This document shows, one piece after another, positions 10,201 through 20,214 of a stretch of 33,058 nucleotides of DNA (its first letter is position 1; each line of letters begins with the position of its first letter). Both the position numbers and the translations under genes were made by a program. The notes beneath the pieces were generated by a model. The model was given only the letters and a program-made list of their open reading frames with translations. It did not search any database and had not been told where the DNA came from. The stretch spans positions 1-33,058 of the forward strand of contig JAKSIZ010000030.1 of assembly GCA_024398515.1 (NCBI GenBank), in the 5' to 3' direction. This DNA is from Bacteroidaceae bacterium (GTDB lineage: Bacteria; Bacteroidota; Bacteroidia; Bacteroidales; Bacteroidaceae).

Positions 10201-10369
10201 TACGCCACGATTCATGGAAAGTCTGAGATTGTATATGAACGCCTATAACCTATTCACATGGACAAGTTACGACAAATATCAACAAGACCCTGAAATTTCT
10301 ACCAACACTGCTGGCGATGCCTACATGAACCAGCGCGTACTCAACTTCGGTGTATCTATAGGATTTTAA
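7238..10369 (+). CDS. SusC/RagA-family TonB-dependent outer-membrane transporter, full length
   Basis: This encodes 1043 residues from ATG 7238. The frame is open further upstream through the hexamer repeat, but 7238 gives the proper signal peptide (MKRLFAILTICICVALGTYAQ). The mature protein starts with a carboxypeptidase-regulatory-like domain (about 22-100: ITGVVISADDNEPMIGVTV, FSYIGY), then a TonB-box-like EVVVVGYG. The plug follows (about 115-235: NALVGKLPGFF, LIIVDDVEY, IESISILKDASTTAIYGIKG, GVLVVKT), then the barrel, with the SusC marker YADLNGDGTIDDYDKSAIG and a terminal VSIGF. It imports an unknown substrate with a SusD partner. It has no SusD directly downstream; the next gene is the CotH protein. 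The SusD candidates are the one just upstream or one outside the window. Confidence 0.95.
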   Translation: MKRLFAILTICICVALGTYAQNVITGVVISADDNEPMIGVTVKVKNTSTATVTDINGHFSINTTKGKTLLFSYIGYNNKEVTATGENLRIVMNPESNAINEVVVVGYGQAKRITMTGAVSAINGTEVQKVPVSNVQNALVGKLPGFFSQQRSGQPGKDASDFFIRGVSSLNSAGNQPLIIVDDVEYSYEQLAQINVNEIESISILKDASTTAIYGIKGANGVLVVKTRRGENGRPRINVRVESGLQMPVRTPKFLGSYETAQLVRQAYENDGLVNYDANGVATGYPEKVSDVALEHYRLGDDPYAYPDVNWYDEIFKKTAQQSNANVDISGGTERLKYFVSVGYFTQNGLVRDFGVKNDDVNSNYFYRRFNYRSNLDFQVTKNLSMRLDITSRFMNINEPYGLNATGTIYSWDEMHPYSAPVVNPNGTDAYLYDTNLKRPTLNARLANSGYKRTRRVDNNLLYNVNWDMNSITEGLSSNVRIAYSTIDENYRSVWRGSFPTYHATQAGTDENGNPIYAYNINPDNVFTKGTYAVTAGTNTARKDLNLQAALQYARVFDDVHDVSAMFLYNRESTTLESSGQKIPEKFSGLTLKLSYKYANRYLADINMAYNGSDRFAAGHRYGLFPAIGLGWVISEEPWFKRTFGEKVDMLKLRTSYGLVGSDVAMGDRYLYNQVYEVGSSYYFGDRAVEHIGYKEGALGNDNVTWEKAKKFDIGLDFYLLNRITFSIDYFYDKRYDQLVYRSDIPLILGIGTSPINVARTRNQGFDGQLGYHDKWGDWQFNTNFVFSYAKNKIEYQAEAQQLYPWLASTGKSIGQQFGYHTIGYYTPEDIALINAGDANAPAVPNTDIAVQAGDLKYADLNGDGTIDDYDKSAIGKPNLPNTTLGLTLGGSWKGLSLSVLFQGSFNYSFSVVGTGIESFKSQFQPLHQQAWTLDRYNSGAMINFPRLTTNPSTVNSAEAYMSDFWLIDAWYVRLKTIDLSYTFPRKATPRFMESLRLYMNAYNLFTWTSYDKYQQDPEISTNTAGDAYMNQRVLNFGVSIGF

Positions 10370-10370
10370 A

Positions 10371-10414
10371 TTATTGGTTATTGGTTTTAGGCTGAAAACC
10401 CAGAACCAATAACC
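10371..10414 (+). repeat. Inverted repeat with heptamer duplication after SusC
   Basis: GGTTATTGGTT (10376-10386) pairs perfectly with AACCAATAACC (10404-10414) across a 17-base loop, and TTATTGG is duplicated at 10371-10384. It starts just after the SusC stop and precedes cotH by about 20 bp. There is no T-tract after the stem, so a standard intrinsic terminator is not supported. A transcript-processing or partial-attenuation stem is possible. Confidence 0.6.
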
Positions 10415-10435
10415 TTAATACCTCATAGCCTTACA

Positions 10436-13400
10436 ATGATTACTTTCAGATATATTGTTTTTATTATATGTGTATTGTGTTCATGCACCATATTTGCCAA
10501 TGAGGAATGGGCAGATGTGACAGGTCTATACATCAAGAACTCCACTTACGCTAACAATAATAACGATTCTTGGCTTGGTACAGAACTGAATTTTGACGGA
10601 GCTGTGTCGAATGCCTCTCACTTCCAGAAGACATACGACACTTACCAGCCGATATTCAAATTGCCAGCAGGACGCTACCGTTTGTTGGTGCAAGGCTTCT
10701 ATCGTGCAGGCGATGCCAGTAAGGACTATTCCCGTTTTAATGAGGATGGCGATGGTTGGCGACTTGCTACGATGTATGCCAAATGTGCAGACACCACTTT
10801 CTCTGCAAAACTTGTGCATTGCAGTTCGGGTGCGGTTGCTCGCAGCTTTGGAGGCAGCACGGCAAAGGTCGAAGGCAAGTATCTGCCTAATGACATGGTT
10901 GCTGCTCACAAGTGGTTTGAGGCAGGGTATTATAACAATATGTTGGAGTTTGAACTCACAAAGGAAGAGAACATAACAATAGGTATAGGCAAAAACAAGT
11001 TCGTTGGAGGCGACTGGACTTGCATTGCTAATTGGCGACTTGAGTATTGGACTGACAACATACACGTTGAAAGCATAACGTTTGATTCTCCATCGATGTT
11101 TATGGCTCTTGGCGAGGAGAGGCAGTTGCGCCCAGAGGTGAAACCAGACAATGCCGTAAACAAGTTGATAAGATGGCAATCGGGGAATACACGTGTAATC
11201 ACTGTCAGCGAAGACGGACTGGCAAAAGCTATGAGCGAAGGTTCTGCTGTGCTGACTGGCATTGCCGTTGATGGCAGTGGCTGTAAAGTGGAATGCAACG
11301 TGACGGTGCGCAAGGTTGCTGGCACTCGACAGAACATTGTTATGAACGAGATCATGCCATCCAATATAGACATGTTCATCGACATGTCGTACAATTTTGG
11401 TTCATGGATAGAATTGTACAACCCAACGGACACGGCTGTCACACTTGCTGGGTTGTACATTACTGACGATGCGACGAATTTAAGGAAATATGGATTTACA
11501 CAGAACCACGGTGCTGTTCCCGGAAAGGGCTACAAAGTTATTTGGTTTGACCATTATGACGAGTATGCACCGCAACAGGTGAATTTCAAGCTTGAGTATG
11601 AAGGTGGCACAATAACCATATCCAACGGCAATACTGTGCTGGCACAGTTTACTTACCCCGAGACTCCTGCCCGAGCATCATACGCTCGCACAGAGGATGG
11701 TGGTGCTAAATGGAGATTTACAGCCATGCCAACCCCTGGGGCATCAAACACTACCAGCGTGTTCGCATCCAAACAACTGAACCCACCTACCGTTGACAGG
11801 GAAGGACAGTTGTTTACTGGAGCGCTGACTACTCACGTTGCGATACCTGACGGTACGACATTGCGCTATACACTTGACGGAACTACACCTACCGATGTTA
11901 ATGGAATGACATCCGAGAGTGGCGAATTCACATTTTCAGAAAGTGCCATGTTGCGTCTAAGACTCTATCGTGACGGCTATTTGCCAAGTAAGGTCGTGTC
12001 GCATTCCTATATATTAAAGACACGTGATTTCGTATTCCCGATAATTTCAGTCATCACCAATGATGATTTTATCAACAGCAAGGAATTGGGACTCTTTCAG
12101 CGAGGACCGCACGGTGCACCAGGGCGTGGCGAGACAACTCCATGTAACTGGAACCGCGATTGGGACCGTCCTGTCAACATGGAATACTTTACGCCTGATG
12201 GTAACGGACAATATACTCTGGCACATAATCAGGAAGTAGATTTCTCTATGGCTGGTGGATGGAGCCGCAATTGGACACCACATTCATTTAAGCTTAAGGC
12301 CGACAAGCAGTACTATGGCGAGAACTTCCTGTCGTACCCGTTCTTTAAGGATAAGCCATTCAACAAGAACAAAACCCTGCAGATGCGCAATGGTGGCAAC
12401 GACACACAGTGTCGCATAAGGGATGCCGTCATTCAGGAAGTAGCACGTCGGGGCGGATGGTATGTCGATGGGCAATGTTGGCAACCTACCCATATAATAT
12501 TGAATGGCAAGTACTATGCCACTCTGAACATGCGTGAACCAAGCAACAGGCACTTCGCCTATGCCAACTATGGAATAAGCAGCGATGACATTGACCAGTT
12601 TGACCTCAGCCCTGATTCAGGATTGATATGCATGGAAGGTAACTTCGACGCACTTAACCGCTGGACAGAACTGTCGAAGTCTGCCACAAAGCAGTCGTCG
12701 TATGACGAGATTTGCGAGCTTGTAGATATTGATGAATATATCAACTACCTGTGCGTAGAACTATACTTTGGTTGCAACGATTGGCCACAGAACAACTGCA
12801 AGTACTTCCGCAAGAAGGATGGCAAGTTCCACTTTGTCCTTTTTGATCTCGACTCAGCACTCTCGACAAACGATCCTTTCGGATGGTTTGCAGGTCGCAA
12901 GAGTGCATCTTACAATAAGTATGATCCTATTACCGGACAACGAAAGCAGGTGACTGAAGAAATTCCCCACGTGGCAAACTTCTTGAGAATGTTGGACAAC
13001 GCTTCGTTCCGCAAAAGGTTCATTGATGCGTTTTGTGTCTTTGGCGGTTCTGTTGCTACGGCAGAAAGGTTTAAGGATGTTGTAAATGATGTTGCAAACA
13101 TCGAAGGTTTGAATGGCTTTGTAAATCCATCTGCTACAGCCGAGAGTATGTTGAAGGCCGTTGGCGATTCCTACAACGGCACCATGACAAATGCTCTTAA
13201 AAACTATTCCGCATTCAAACTATCACAGACTCCGAAGCAGACTCTCCACCTATCAACCAACATTGACAATGCAAAACTTTCACTCAATGGCATAACCATT
13301 CCTACTAATACCTTTGACGGAGTATTCTTCGGACCTGCTACACTGAAGGCTGAGGCTCCTGCAGGCTATCGCTTTGCTGGATGGTTAGGTAATGGCGTAT

Positions 13401-15046
13401 GGAAGACAACACCGATTTTCACATCCGACAGCGAATGGAAATACTACACCAAAGGCTCTCTTAATAGCAAAAACTGGTATTCAACGGATTATTCAGATGC
13501 CCGATGGAGCACGGGCAAAGCACCTTTAGGGTATAATCAGAATGGACTCAACACTACTATTCCATACGGAGGCAACCCTGACAAAAAATATCCTACCTAC
13601 TATTTCCGCAAGGTATTTGAGATTAACAACGTCCCCGACGATGCCGATTTTATACTCAATTATTCTGTTGACGATGGATTTGTCGTATATGTAAATGGTG
13701 TAGAAGCCGGACGCTACAACATGCCTTCCGGCGACATCTCTTACTCGACTTACGGACAGTTGGCTTCAAACAATCCTGACGTTGGTTCGCTCACATTGGA
13801 TAAAAACCTTTTCCATATAGGCGAAAACCTTATTGCCGTCGAAGTGCATAACTACTCTGCTGCTTCAACCGATGTAGTATGGAGCGCAGAATTGGGACTG
13901 CTGACACCCGACAACGACATTTCGCAGTATGATTCCACTGAACCCGAGTTTACTCTGAACTTTGATTCCTCCATAACCCTGAAAGCCGTGTTCAAGCCTC
14001 TGGCAAAGATGGACAAAAAGACAAGGGAAATAACTCCTGTCGTAATCAACGAGGTAAGTGCCAACAACGAGATATTTATAAACGAATACTTTAAGAAAGG
14101 CGATTGGATAGAACTCTATAACACGACCGACGAGAATATTGATGTGGCTGGTATGTATGTCAGCGACAATGCTTCAAAACCAACGAAATACCAAATTCCT
14201 GCATCTGCCGGCACTACCAATACAATTATACCGGCACATGGATTCCTTGTAGTGTGGTGTGACCAAACAACCAAACAACCAAACGACCAAACGGCCAACC
14301 AATTGCACGCATCATTCAAACTTGATGCTGACGGAGGCGACGTATTGCTCACCGCAAGTGACCTCTCATGGACTAACACCTTGAACTATCCGCCGCATGA
14401 TGGCTGGCACTCCGTAGGACGTTTCCCTGACGGAGCAGAAAATACATACATGTTTGCAATGCCGTCAATAAACAAGACCAACCGCTTGATATTTGCCGAC
14501 AACATTGTCTATTCACCTACATCAACAAAGGATTTGTGTCGTGAAGTGGAAACCACCAATCTCACCGTTCCTGTAAGTCAGAATGAGCTCAATGTCCCCT
14601 TCTCCAAACTCTCTGAGATTGCCGACGCCATCGAATCCAACGACCTGCTTACGGGCGAACACCTTCGCGGGCTTATGGACGATGGCTACTGGAGCAATCC
14701 TGTAGCAGCAGTCAACAATTCGCTCACGTTCAATCAGCAAGGCTACTGTAGCAACGGCGCAGACATCACACTGCGGTTCGATGATAGCAAAATCTACACA
14801 CGTGCCAAGGTCGCACCTGACGACCACTGGACTGCAAACGCACTCGTCTGCTTCCAGAATGCGTTCAAGCGTTACACCATCCACCTAACCCTCATGTCGG
14901 AAGAGGAATACACCGCGGGCATCACAACCTTAAAACCTCTTAACCCTACAATCTCAAGCAATGCCTACAACCTCGCAGGGCAGCGTATCTCAACCTCATA
15001 TCGAGGCATCCAAATCATCAATGGACGTAAGGTTATAAAGCCGTAA
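10436..15046 (+). CDS. Large secreted CotH-kinase-family protein with lamin-tail and Ig-like domains
   Basis: This encodes 1536 residues with a signal peptide ending near residue 21 (TIFA-NEEW). Approximate order of domains: an N-terminal beta-sandwich (25-205); a bacterial Ig-like group 2 domain (212-292, RWQSGNTRVITVSEDGLAKA); a lamin-tail domain (303-410, NEIMPSN and GSWIELYNPTD); a chitobiase-C-terminal-like domain (448-525, TTLRYTLDGTTPTD); a CotH kinase domain (534-900); a beta domain (about 1000-1165); a second lamin-tail domain (1202-1310); and a short tail, YNLAGQRIS...IINGRKVIKP, like the sorting tails common in Prevotella secreted proteins. The kinase domain has the conserved SFKLKA (K619, K621), IRD (D663) and the metal-binding-type LFDLDS (D804, D806), so activity is plausible. 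CotH proteins are atypical protein kinases. Its acceptor here is unknown. It is last in the Sus operon. Confidence 0.88.
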   Translation: MITFRYIVFIICVLCSCTIFANEEWADVTGLYIKNSTYANNNNDSWLGTELNFDGAVSNASHFQKTYDTYQPIFKLPAGRYRLLVQGFYRAGDASKDYSRFNEDGDGWRLATMYAKCADTTFSAKLVHCSSGAVARSFGGSTAKVEGKYLPNDMVAAHKWFEAGYYNNMLEFELTKEENITIGIGKNKFVGGDWTCIANWRLEYWTDNIHVESITFDSPSMFMALGEERQLRPEVKPDNAVNKLIRWQSGNTRVITVSEDGLAKAMSEGSAVLTGIAVDGSGCKVECNVTVRKVAGTRQNIVMNEIMPSNIDMFIDMSYNFGSWIELYNPTDTAVTLAGLYITDDATNLRKYGFTQNHGAVPGKGYKVIWFDHYDEYAPQQVNFKLEYEGGTITISNGNTVLAQFTYPETPARASYARTEDGGAKWRFTAMPTPGASNTTSVFASKQLNPPTVDREGQLFTGALTTHVAIPDGTTLRYTLDGTTPTDVNGMTSESGEFTFSESAMLRLRLYRDGYLPSKVVSHSYILKTRDFVFPIISVITNDDFINSKELGLFQRGPHGAPGRGETTPCNWNRDWDRPVNMEYFTPDGNGQYTLAHNQEVDFSMAGGWSRNWTPHSFKLKADKQYYGENFLSYPFFKDKPFNKNKTLQMRNGGNDTQCRIRDAVIQEVARRGGWYVDGQCWQPTHIILNGKYYATLNMREPSNRHFAYANYGISSDDIDQFDLSPDSGLICMEGNFDALNRWTELSKSATKQSSYDEICELVDIDEYINYLCVELYFGCNDWPQNNCKYFRKKDGKFHFVLFDLDSALSTNDPFGWFAGRKSASYNKYDPITGQRKQVTEEIPHVANFLRMLDNASFRKRFIDAFCVFGGSVATAERFKDVVNDVANIEGLNGFVNPSATAESMLKAVGDSYNGTMTNALKNYSAFKLSQTPKQTLHLSTNIDNAKLSLNGITIPTNTFDGVFFGPATLKAEAPAGYRFAGWLGNGVWKTTPIFTSDSEWKYYTKGSLNSKNWYSTDYSDARWSTGKAPLGYNQNGLNTTIPYGGNPDKKYPTYYFRKVFEINNVPDDADFILNYSVDDGFVVYVNGVEAGRYNMPSGDISYSTYGQLASNNPDVGSLTLDKNLFHIGENLIAVEVHNYSAASTDVVWSAELGLLTPDNDISQYDSTEPEFTLNFDSSITLKAVFKPLAKMDKKTREITPVVINEVSANNEIFINEYFKKGDWIELYNTTDENIDVAGMYVSDNASKPTKYQIPASAGTTNTIIPAHGFLVVWCDQTTKQPNDQTANQLHASFKLDADGGDVLLTASDLSWTNTLNYPPHDGWHSVGRFPDGAENTYMFAMPSINKTNRLIFADNIVYSPTSTKDLCREVETTNLTVPVSQNELNVPFSKLSEIADAIESNDLLTGEHLRGLMDDGYWSNPVAAVNNSLTFNQQGYCSNGADITLRFDDSKIYTRAKVAPDDHWTANALVCFQNAFKRYTIHLTLMSEEEYTAGITTLKPLNPTISSNAYNLAGQRISTSYRGIQIINGRKVIKP
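14261..14300 (+). repeat. Octanucleotide tandem repeat inside cotH
   Basis: Four consecutive 8-bp units of the form (G/A)ACCAAAC occupy 14261-14292, followed by a degenerate fifth (GGCCAACC). They encode residues 1276-1288 (DQTTKQPNDQTAN) in a loop of the second lamin-tail domain. Because 8 is not a multiple of 3, gain or loss of one unit would shift the frame and remove the C-terminal region of about 250 residues. Confidence 0.82.
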
Positions 15047-15121
15047 AAAGTTTGTCTGCACTCAAAACGTAAATAACGCACAAAAGATTGGCTCTACAGG
15101 GGTGTCTGTTGGGGGTGGAAA

Positions 15122-15181
15122 AAAGTTGTACAACTTTCGCGCGAATGTTGTACAACTTTCGAGTGAAAGTTGTACAACTTT
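15122..15181. repeat. Array of three palindromes, 22-bp period
   Basis: Three 16-bp units lie at 15122-15137, 15144-15159 and 15166-15181, with spacers of exactly 6 bp (CGCGCG and CGAGTG). Units 1 and 3 are AAAGTTGTACAACTTT, a perfect palindrome. Unit 2 is AATGTTGTACAACTTT. The palindromic core GTTGTACAAC starts at 15125, 15147 and 15169. The last copy runs into seven Ts (15179-15185). It lies 75 bp after the cotH stop and 88 bp before the ABC-F promoter. Confidence 0.95.
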
Positions 15182-15202
15182 TTTTCGAGTTAAGCGTTCA
15201 AT

Positions 15203-15313
15203 CTGAAAAAGCCTTGCGCTCACGTTGCAAAAAGATTACGCTCTTACCTGACGAAAGCACGGCATTTGTTTTGCCATGTCATAGAAAATTGCTAACTTTG
15301 CAAGGCTTTTCAG
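15203..15313. repeat. Inverted repeat flanking the ABC-F promoter
   Basis: CTGAAAAAGCCTTGC at 15203-15217 is the reverse complement of GCAAGGCTTTTCAG at 15300-15313 except for one extra A. The right arm begins at the last base of the -7 box and spans the expected transcription start. The arms are separated by 82 bp that contain the whole -33/-7 promoter. Confidence 0.7.
15270..15300 (+). promoter_or_regulatory. Bacteroidetes-type promoter for the ABC-F gene
   Basis: The -33 box TTTG (15270-15273) is followed by a 19-bp spacer and the -7 box TAACTTTG (15293-15300). This matches the primary-sigma consensus of Bacteroidetes (TTTG, 19-21 bp, TAnnTTTG). Transcription would start near 15305-15308. 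The genes downstream as far as folC could all be read from here. Confidence 0.85.
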
Positions 15314-15389
15314 CAGCAACCTTTCATCCTCACTTTAGGAAACAGAGGGGAGCTTCCAGATTAAAAGATTACATTATATATATTAATAA

Positions 15390-17006
<1,617 letters not shown>

Positions 17007-17058
17007 GTTTGGCAAGGTTTTTGTATGATATCTGGCAGGACATTATCAATCAAGTATT

Positions 17059-17628
17059 ATGAGTAAGGAAAATAAAAATAAGGAGAAAGAGGAAATAAAA
17101 GTAGAGAACGAAGCCGCACCCGAGGCAGTCAACGAGGAGACTTCAGCAGAAGAAACCAATGAAGTTGACGAAGAAGAAAAAGACCCTGTGGCAGAACTTA
17201 CGGAGCAATTGGCTGAGTATAAGGACAAATATCTGCGTTCAGTAGCCGAGTTTGACAACTATCGTAAGCACACTCTGAAGGAAAAAGCCGAACTCATACT
17301 CAATGGCGGAGAGAAGACTATCGTGGCAATACTGCCAGTAATTGACGATATGGAGCGTGCCATTGCCAACAACAGCAAGTCGGACGACATTGAAGCAATA
17401 AAGGAAGGCTTTAATCTTATACACCAAAAATTCCTGAAAATACTCGAAGGAATGGGCGTGAAACAGATTGACACAACCGATGCAGACTTCGACACCGAGT
17501 ATCATAATGCAATAGCAATGTTGCCAATGGGCGAGGAAAAGAAGGGTAAAGTGATAGATTGCGTCAAGACAGGATACACATTAAATAATAAGGTAATACG
17601 TCACTGCGACGTAGCCGTGGGAGAATAA
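17059..17628 (+). CDS. grpE: GrpE, nucleotide exchange factor for DnaK
   Basis: This encodes 189 residues. The first 45 are highly acidic and low in complexity (runs of Glu and Lys), followed by the long dimerisation helix (about 45-90: [36 protein letters not shown]). The C-terminal beta-domain follows, with [12 protein letters not shown] and [13 protein letters not shown], ending CDVAVGE. GrpE releases ADP from DnaK and acts with DnaJ in protein folding. It begins 52 bp after the ABC-F stop with no clear promoter in that gap, and dnaJ starts 1 bp after its stop, so grpE and dnaJ are translationally coupled. dnaK is not in the window. Confidence 0.97.
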   Translation: MSKENKNKEKEEIKVENEAAPEAVNEETSAEETNEVDEEEKDPVAELTEQLAEYKDKYLRSVAEFDNYRKHTLKEKAELILNGGEKTIVAILPVIDDMERAIANNSKSDDIEAIKEGFNLIHQKFLKILEGMGVKQIDTTDADFDTEYHNAIAMLPMGEEKKGKVIDCVKTGYTLNNKVIRHCDVAVGE

Positions 17629-17629
17629 T

Positions 17630-18823
17630 ATGGCAAACAAAAGAGATTACTACGAGGTTTTAGGCGTCACGAAAGACGCTTCAGCCGACGACATAAAGAA
17701 GGCATACCGCAAGCTTGCCATCAAATATCACCCTGACCGTAACCCTGGCGACAAAGAAGCCGAGGAAAAGTTCAAGGAGGCAGCCGAGGCTTATTCGGTG
17801 CTTTCCGACGAAAAGAAGAAGCAACAGTACGACCAGTTTGGCTTTGAAGGACTGAACGGATTTGGTGGTGCAGGAGGTTTCGGCGGTGCCGGAGGCTTCA
17901 GCATGGACGATATCTTCTCGATGTTTGGCGATGTCTTTGGCGGTCGCATGGGCGGAGGATTCAGTGGATTCGGCGATTTCTTCGGCGGCAGAAGTGGCGG
18001 CGGTGCTCGCAGACCAGTTCAGAAAGGTAGCGACCTGCGCATGAAAGTACGCCTGAACTTGCAGGAAATTCAGAACGGAACGACAAAGAAGTTCAAGGTA
18101 CGTCGCGACGTTACGTGCTCACATTGCCACGGAACAGGAGGCGAAGGCGCAAATGCAACCGAACAATGCCCTACATGTCACGGCACAGGATACGTCACTC
18201 GCACCTCAAACAGCATATTCGGCGTGATGCAAAGCCAGAGTGTCTGCCCTACATGTGGCGGCGAAGGCACAGTGATAAAGAATAAATGTAAGGAGTGTAA
18301 CGGCACAGGCGTTGTCAAAGGCGAGGAGGTTGTTGAGGTAAATATACCTGCCGGCGTAGAAGAAGGAATGGTGGTAACAGTTTCCGGAAAGGGCAATGCA
18401 GGTCGCCACAACGGTATAACCGGCAATCTTCAAGTGCTGATTGAAGAAGAACCAGACAAGGAACTCATCCGTGATGGCAATGATGTCATATACAATCTTA
18501 TACTTGATTTCCCAACTGCAGCACTCGGCGGAACAGCAGAAGTGCCTGTTATCGGCGGATCAAAAGTGAGGATTAAAATTGCTCCAGGCACCCAGTCGAA
18601 CAAAGCATTGCGTCTGCGTGGCAAGGGATTGCCTACAGTCAACCAGTATGGATATGGCAGTCAGATGGGCGATGAGATTGTAAACATCACCGTCTATGTG
18701 CCAGAGAACCTAAGCGAAGAAGAGAAAAAGATACTCGAAAAGCTGAAAGGCCACGAAAATTTCCAAGGAAACGAAAGCGTGAAGAGCAGCCTTTTCGATA
18801 AGTTCCGCAACTATTTCAAATGA
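17630..18823 (+). CDS. dnaJ: DnaJ, Hsp40 co-chaperone of DnaK
   Basis: This encodes 397 residues, a full type I DnaJ. The J domain (1-70) has the HPD motif at residues 34-36 ([10 protein letters not shown]). A Gly/Phe-rich stretch (about 75-130) follows, then the four zinc-finger CxxCxGxG repeats [24 protein letters not shown] and CKECNGTG, then the two C-terminal substrate-binding beta-domains. DnaJ delivers substrates to DnaK and stimulates its ATPase. It follows grpE by one base and overlaps the folC start by four bases (ATGA at 18820-18823), so all three genes are likely one transcript. Confidence 0.98.
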   Translation: MANKRDYYEVLGVTKDASADDIKKAYRKLAIKYHPDRNPGDKEAEEKFKEAAEAYSVLSDEKKKQQYDQFGFEGLNGFGGAGGFGGAGGFSMDDIFSMFGDVFGGRMGGGFSGFGDFFGGRSGGGARRPVQKGSDLRMKVRLNLQEIQNGTTKKFKVRRDVTCSHCHGTGGEGANATEQCPTCHGTGYVTRTSNSIFGVMQSQSVCPTCGGEGTVIKNKCKECNGTGVVKGEEVVEVNIPAGVEEGMVVTVSGKGNAGRHNGITGNLQVLIEEEPDKELIRDGNDVIYNLILDFPTAALGGTAEVPVIGGSKVRIKIAPGTQSNKALRLRGKGLPTVNQYGYGSQMGDEIVNITVYVPENLSEEEKKILEKLKGHENFQGNESVKSSLFDKFRNYFK

Positions 18824-20112
18824 CTTACAAGGACGCTATTGACTATCTTTTCGAGAGTGCGCCACTATTTCAGAACATAGGTGCGGATGCCTATAAGGAC
18901 GGATTAAGCAATACTTACCTCCTCGACAGGCACTTTAATCATCCACATAGGAATTACAAGACCATTCATGTAGCAGGAACCAACGGCAAGGGTTCCTGCT
19001 CTCATACTATTGCCGCCTATCTGCAATGCCGCGGTTACAAGGTAGGACTATATACATCGCCACACCTGATAGACTTTCGTGAGAGGATAAGAGTGAATGG
19101 TCGCCAGATAGACGAGCAGTCGGTCATAGATTTTGTTGAGGAAATTCAAGCCACTTACGGCAAAGATATTGAGGAAAAAAGATTGGGGTTTTCATTCTTT
19201 GAACTTGCCACAGCAATGGCTTTCAAGCACTTTTCAGATGAACGAGTTGACTTCGCCGTAATCGAAGTAGGGCTTGGAGGCAGACTCGACTGCACAAACA
19301 TCATCTCCCCTATCCTATCAATAATCACAAATATCAGTTTCGACCATACCCAGTTTCTCGGCAATACCCTTGAAAAGATTGCCGCTGAGAAAGCTGGTAT
19401 TATCAAGAAAAACACGCCTGTAGTCGTTGGTGAAACGTTGCCAGAAACAAAAAGCGTGTTCCAGAAAAAGGCAAAGGAGATGGATGCTCCGATATATTTT
19501 GCCGAGGACTATGACTGTGATGAGATTGTCGCAACGCTCAATCCACAGCTAAAAGGCTATTGTCAAGAGAAAAACACAAAGACAATTCTACGAGCGATAG
19601 AGGAGATTTCTCCTGCCCTATCCCAAGAAAAAGGAGAAATCGAGGGAGAAAAGAGAGATGTTTTAAGGAAAGCTTTTGCCGAGGTCTGCGACTTGACAGG
19701 ACTCATGGGGCGTTGGCAAAAGATACAGGAAAAGCCGCTTGTGATTTGTGACACTGGTCATAACATAGGCGGTTGGCAATATCTTGCACGGCAAATAGCC
19801 GACACACCATGCAAACGACGACACATAGTGCTCGGATTTGTGAACGATAAAGACATAAGCGGCATACTTCAACTTATCAGTCAGACAGTAGCAAAGGATG
19901 AAGTGACATTCTATTTCACCCAAGCATCAGTGCGACGAACACTCCCAGCAACCGACCTAAAGGCAATAGCGTCACGTTTTGATCTTATTGGTAATGCATA
20001 CGACAACGTCAATGAAGCATACATCGCTGCACTGTCAAACGCCTCAGACAAAGACTTTGTTTTTATCGGCGGCAGCAACTTTATCGTAGCAGACCTATTG
20101 GCAGCATTATGA
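18820..20112 (+). CDS. folC: Folylpolyglutamate synthase / dihydrofolate synthase
   Basis: This encodes 430 residues of the Mur-ligase-related FolC family. The ATP-binding P-loop is [13 protein letters not shown] (G53 to C60). The family motif around the metal-binding and ligase core is present ([17 protein letters not shown], then [23 protein letters not shown]), and the C-terminal domain has [15 protein letters not shown]. FolC adds glutamate to dihydropteroate and to folates, in the cytosol. It overlaps the end of dnaJ by four bases, giving translational coupling. No intrinsic terminator is obvious after it. The next gene has its own promoter. Confidence 0.95.
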   Translation: MTYKDAIDYLFESAPLFQNIGADAYKDGLSNTYLLDRHFNHPHRNYKTIHVAGTNGKGSCSHTIAAYLQCRGYKVGLYTSPHLIDFRERIRVNGRQIDEQSVIDFVEEIQATYGKDIEEKRLGFSFFELATAMAFKHFSDERVDFAVIEVGLGGRLDCTNIISPILSIITNISFDHTQFLGNTLEKIAAEKAGIIKKNTPVVVGETLPETKSVFQKKAKEMDAPIYFAEDYDCDEIVATLNPQLKGYCQEKNTKTILRAIEEISPALSQEKGEIEGEKRDVLRKAFAEVCDLTGLMGRWQKIQEKPLVICDTGHNIGGWQYLARQIADTPCKRRHIVLGFVNDKDISGILQLISQTVAKDEVTFYFTQASVRRTLPATDLKAIASRFDLIGNAYDNVNEAYIAALSNASDKDFVFIGGSNFIVADLLAAL

Positions 20113-20151
20113 TTTTCTCACATTTTTTGTTGGAAAAATCTTTTATTTTAT

Positions 20152-20182
20152 TTTGTTTTGTGTCGGGTTTGCTGTAACTTTG
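20152..20182 (+). promoter_or_regulatory. Bacteroidetes-type promoter for map
   Basis: The -33 box TTTG (20152-20155), a 19-bp spacer and the -7 box TAACTTTG (20175-20182) match the consensus exactly. The predicted start of transcription is near 20189, giving a leader of about 25 bases before the ATG at 20215. Confidence 0.85.
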
Positions 20183-20214
20183 CACTCCGATAGCAAAAGA
20201 TAAAAGATTTTGAA

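Noticed and set aside
15122-15181. CRISPR array
   Set aside because: Units are 16 bp with 6-bp spacers, only three copies, and there are no cas genes. The same applies to 25265-25327, and the 69-bp repeats at 28446-28928 are coding LRRs.
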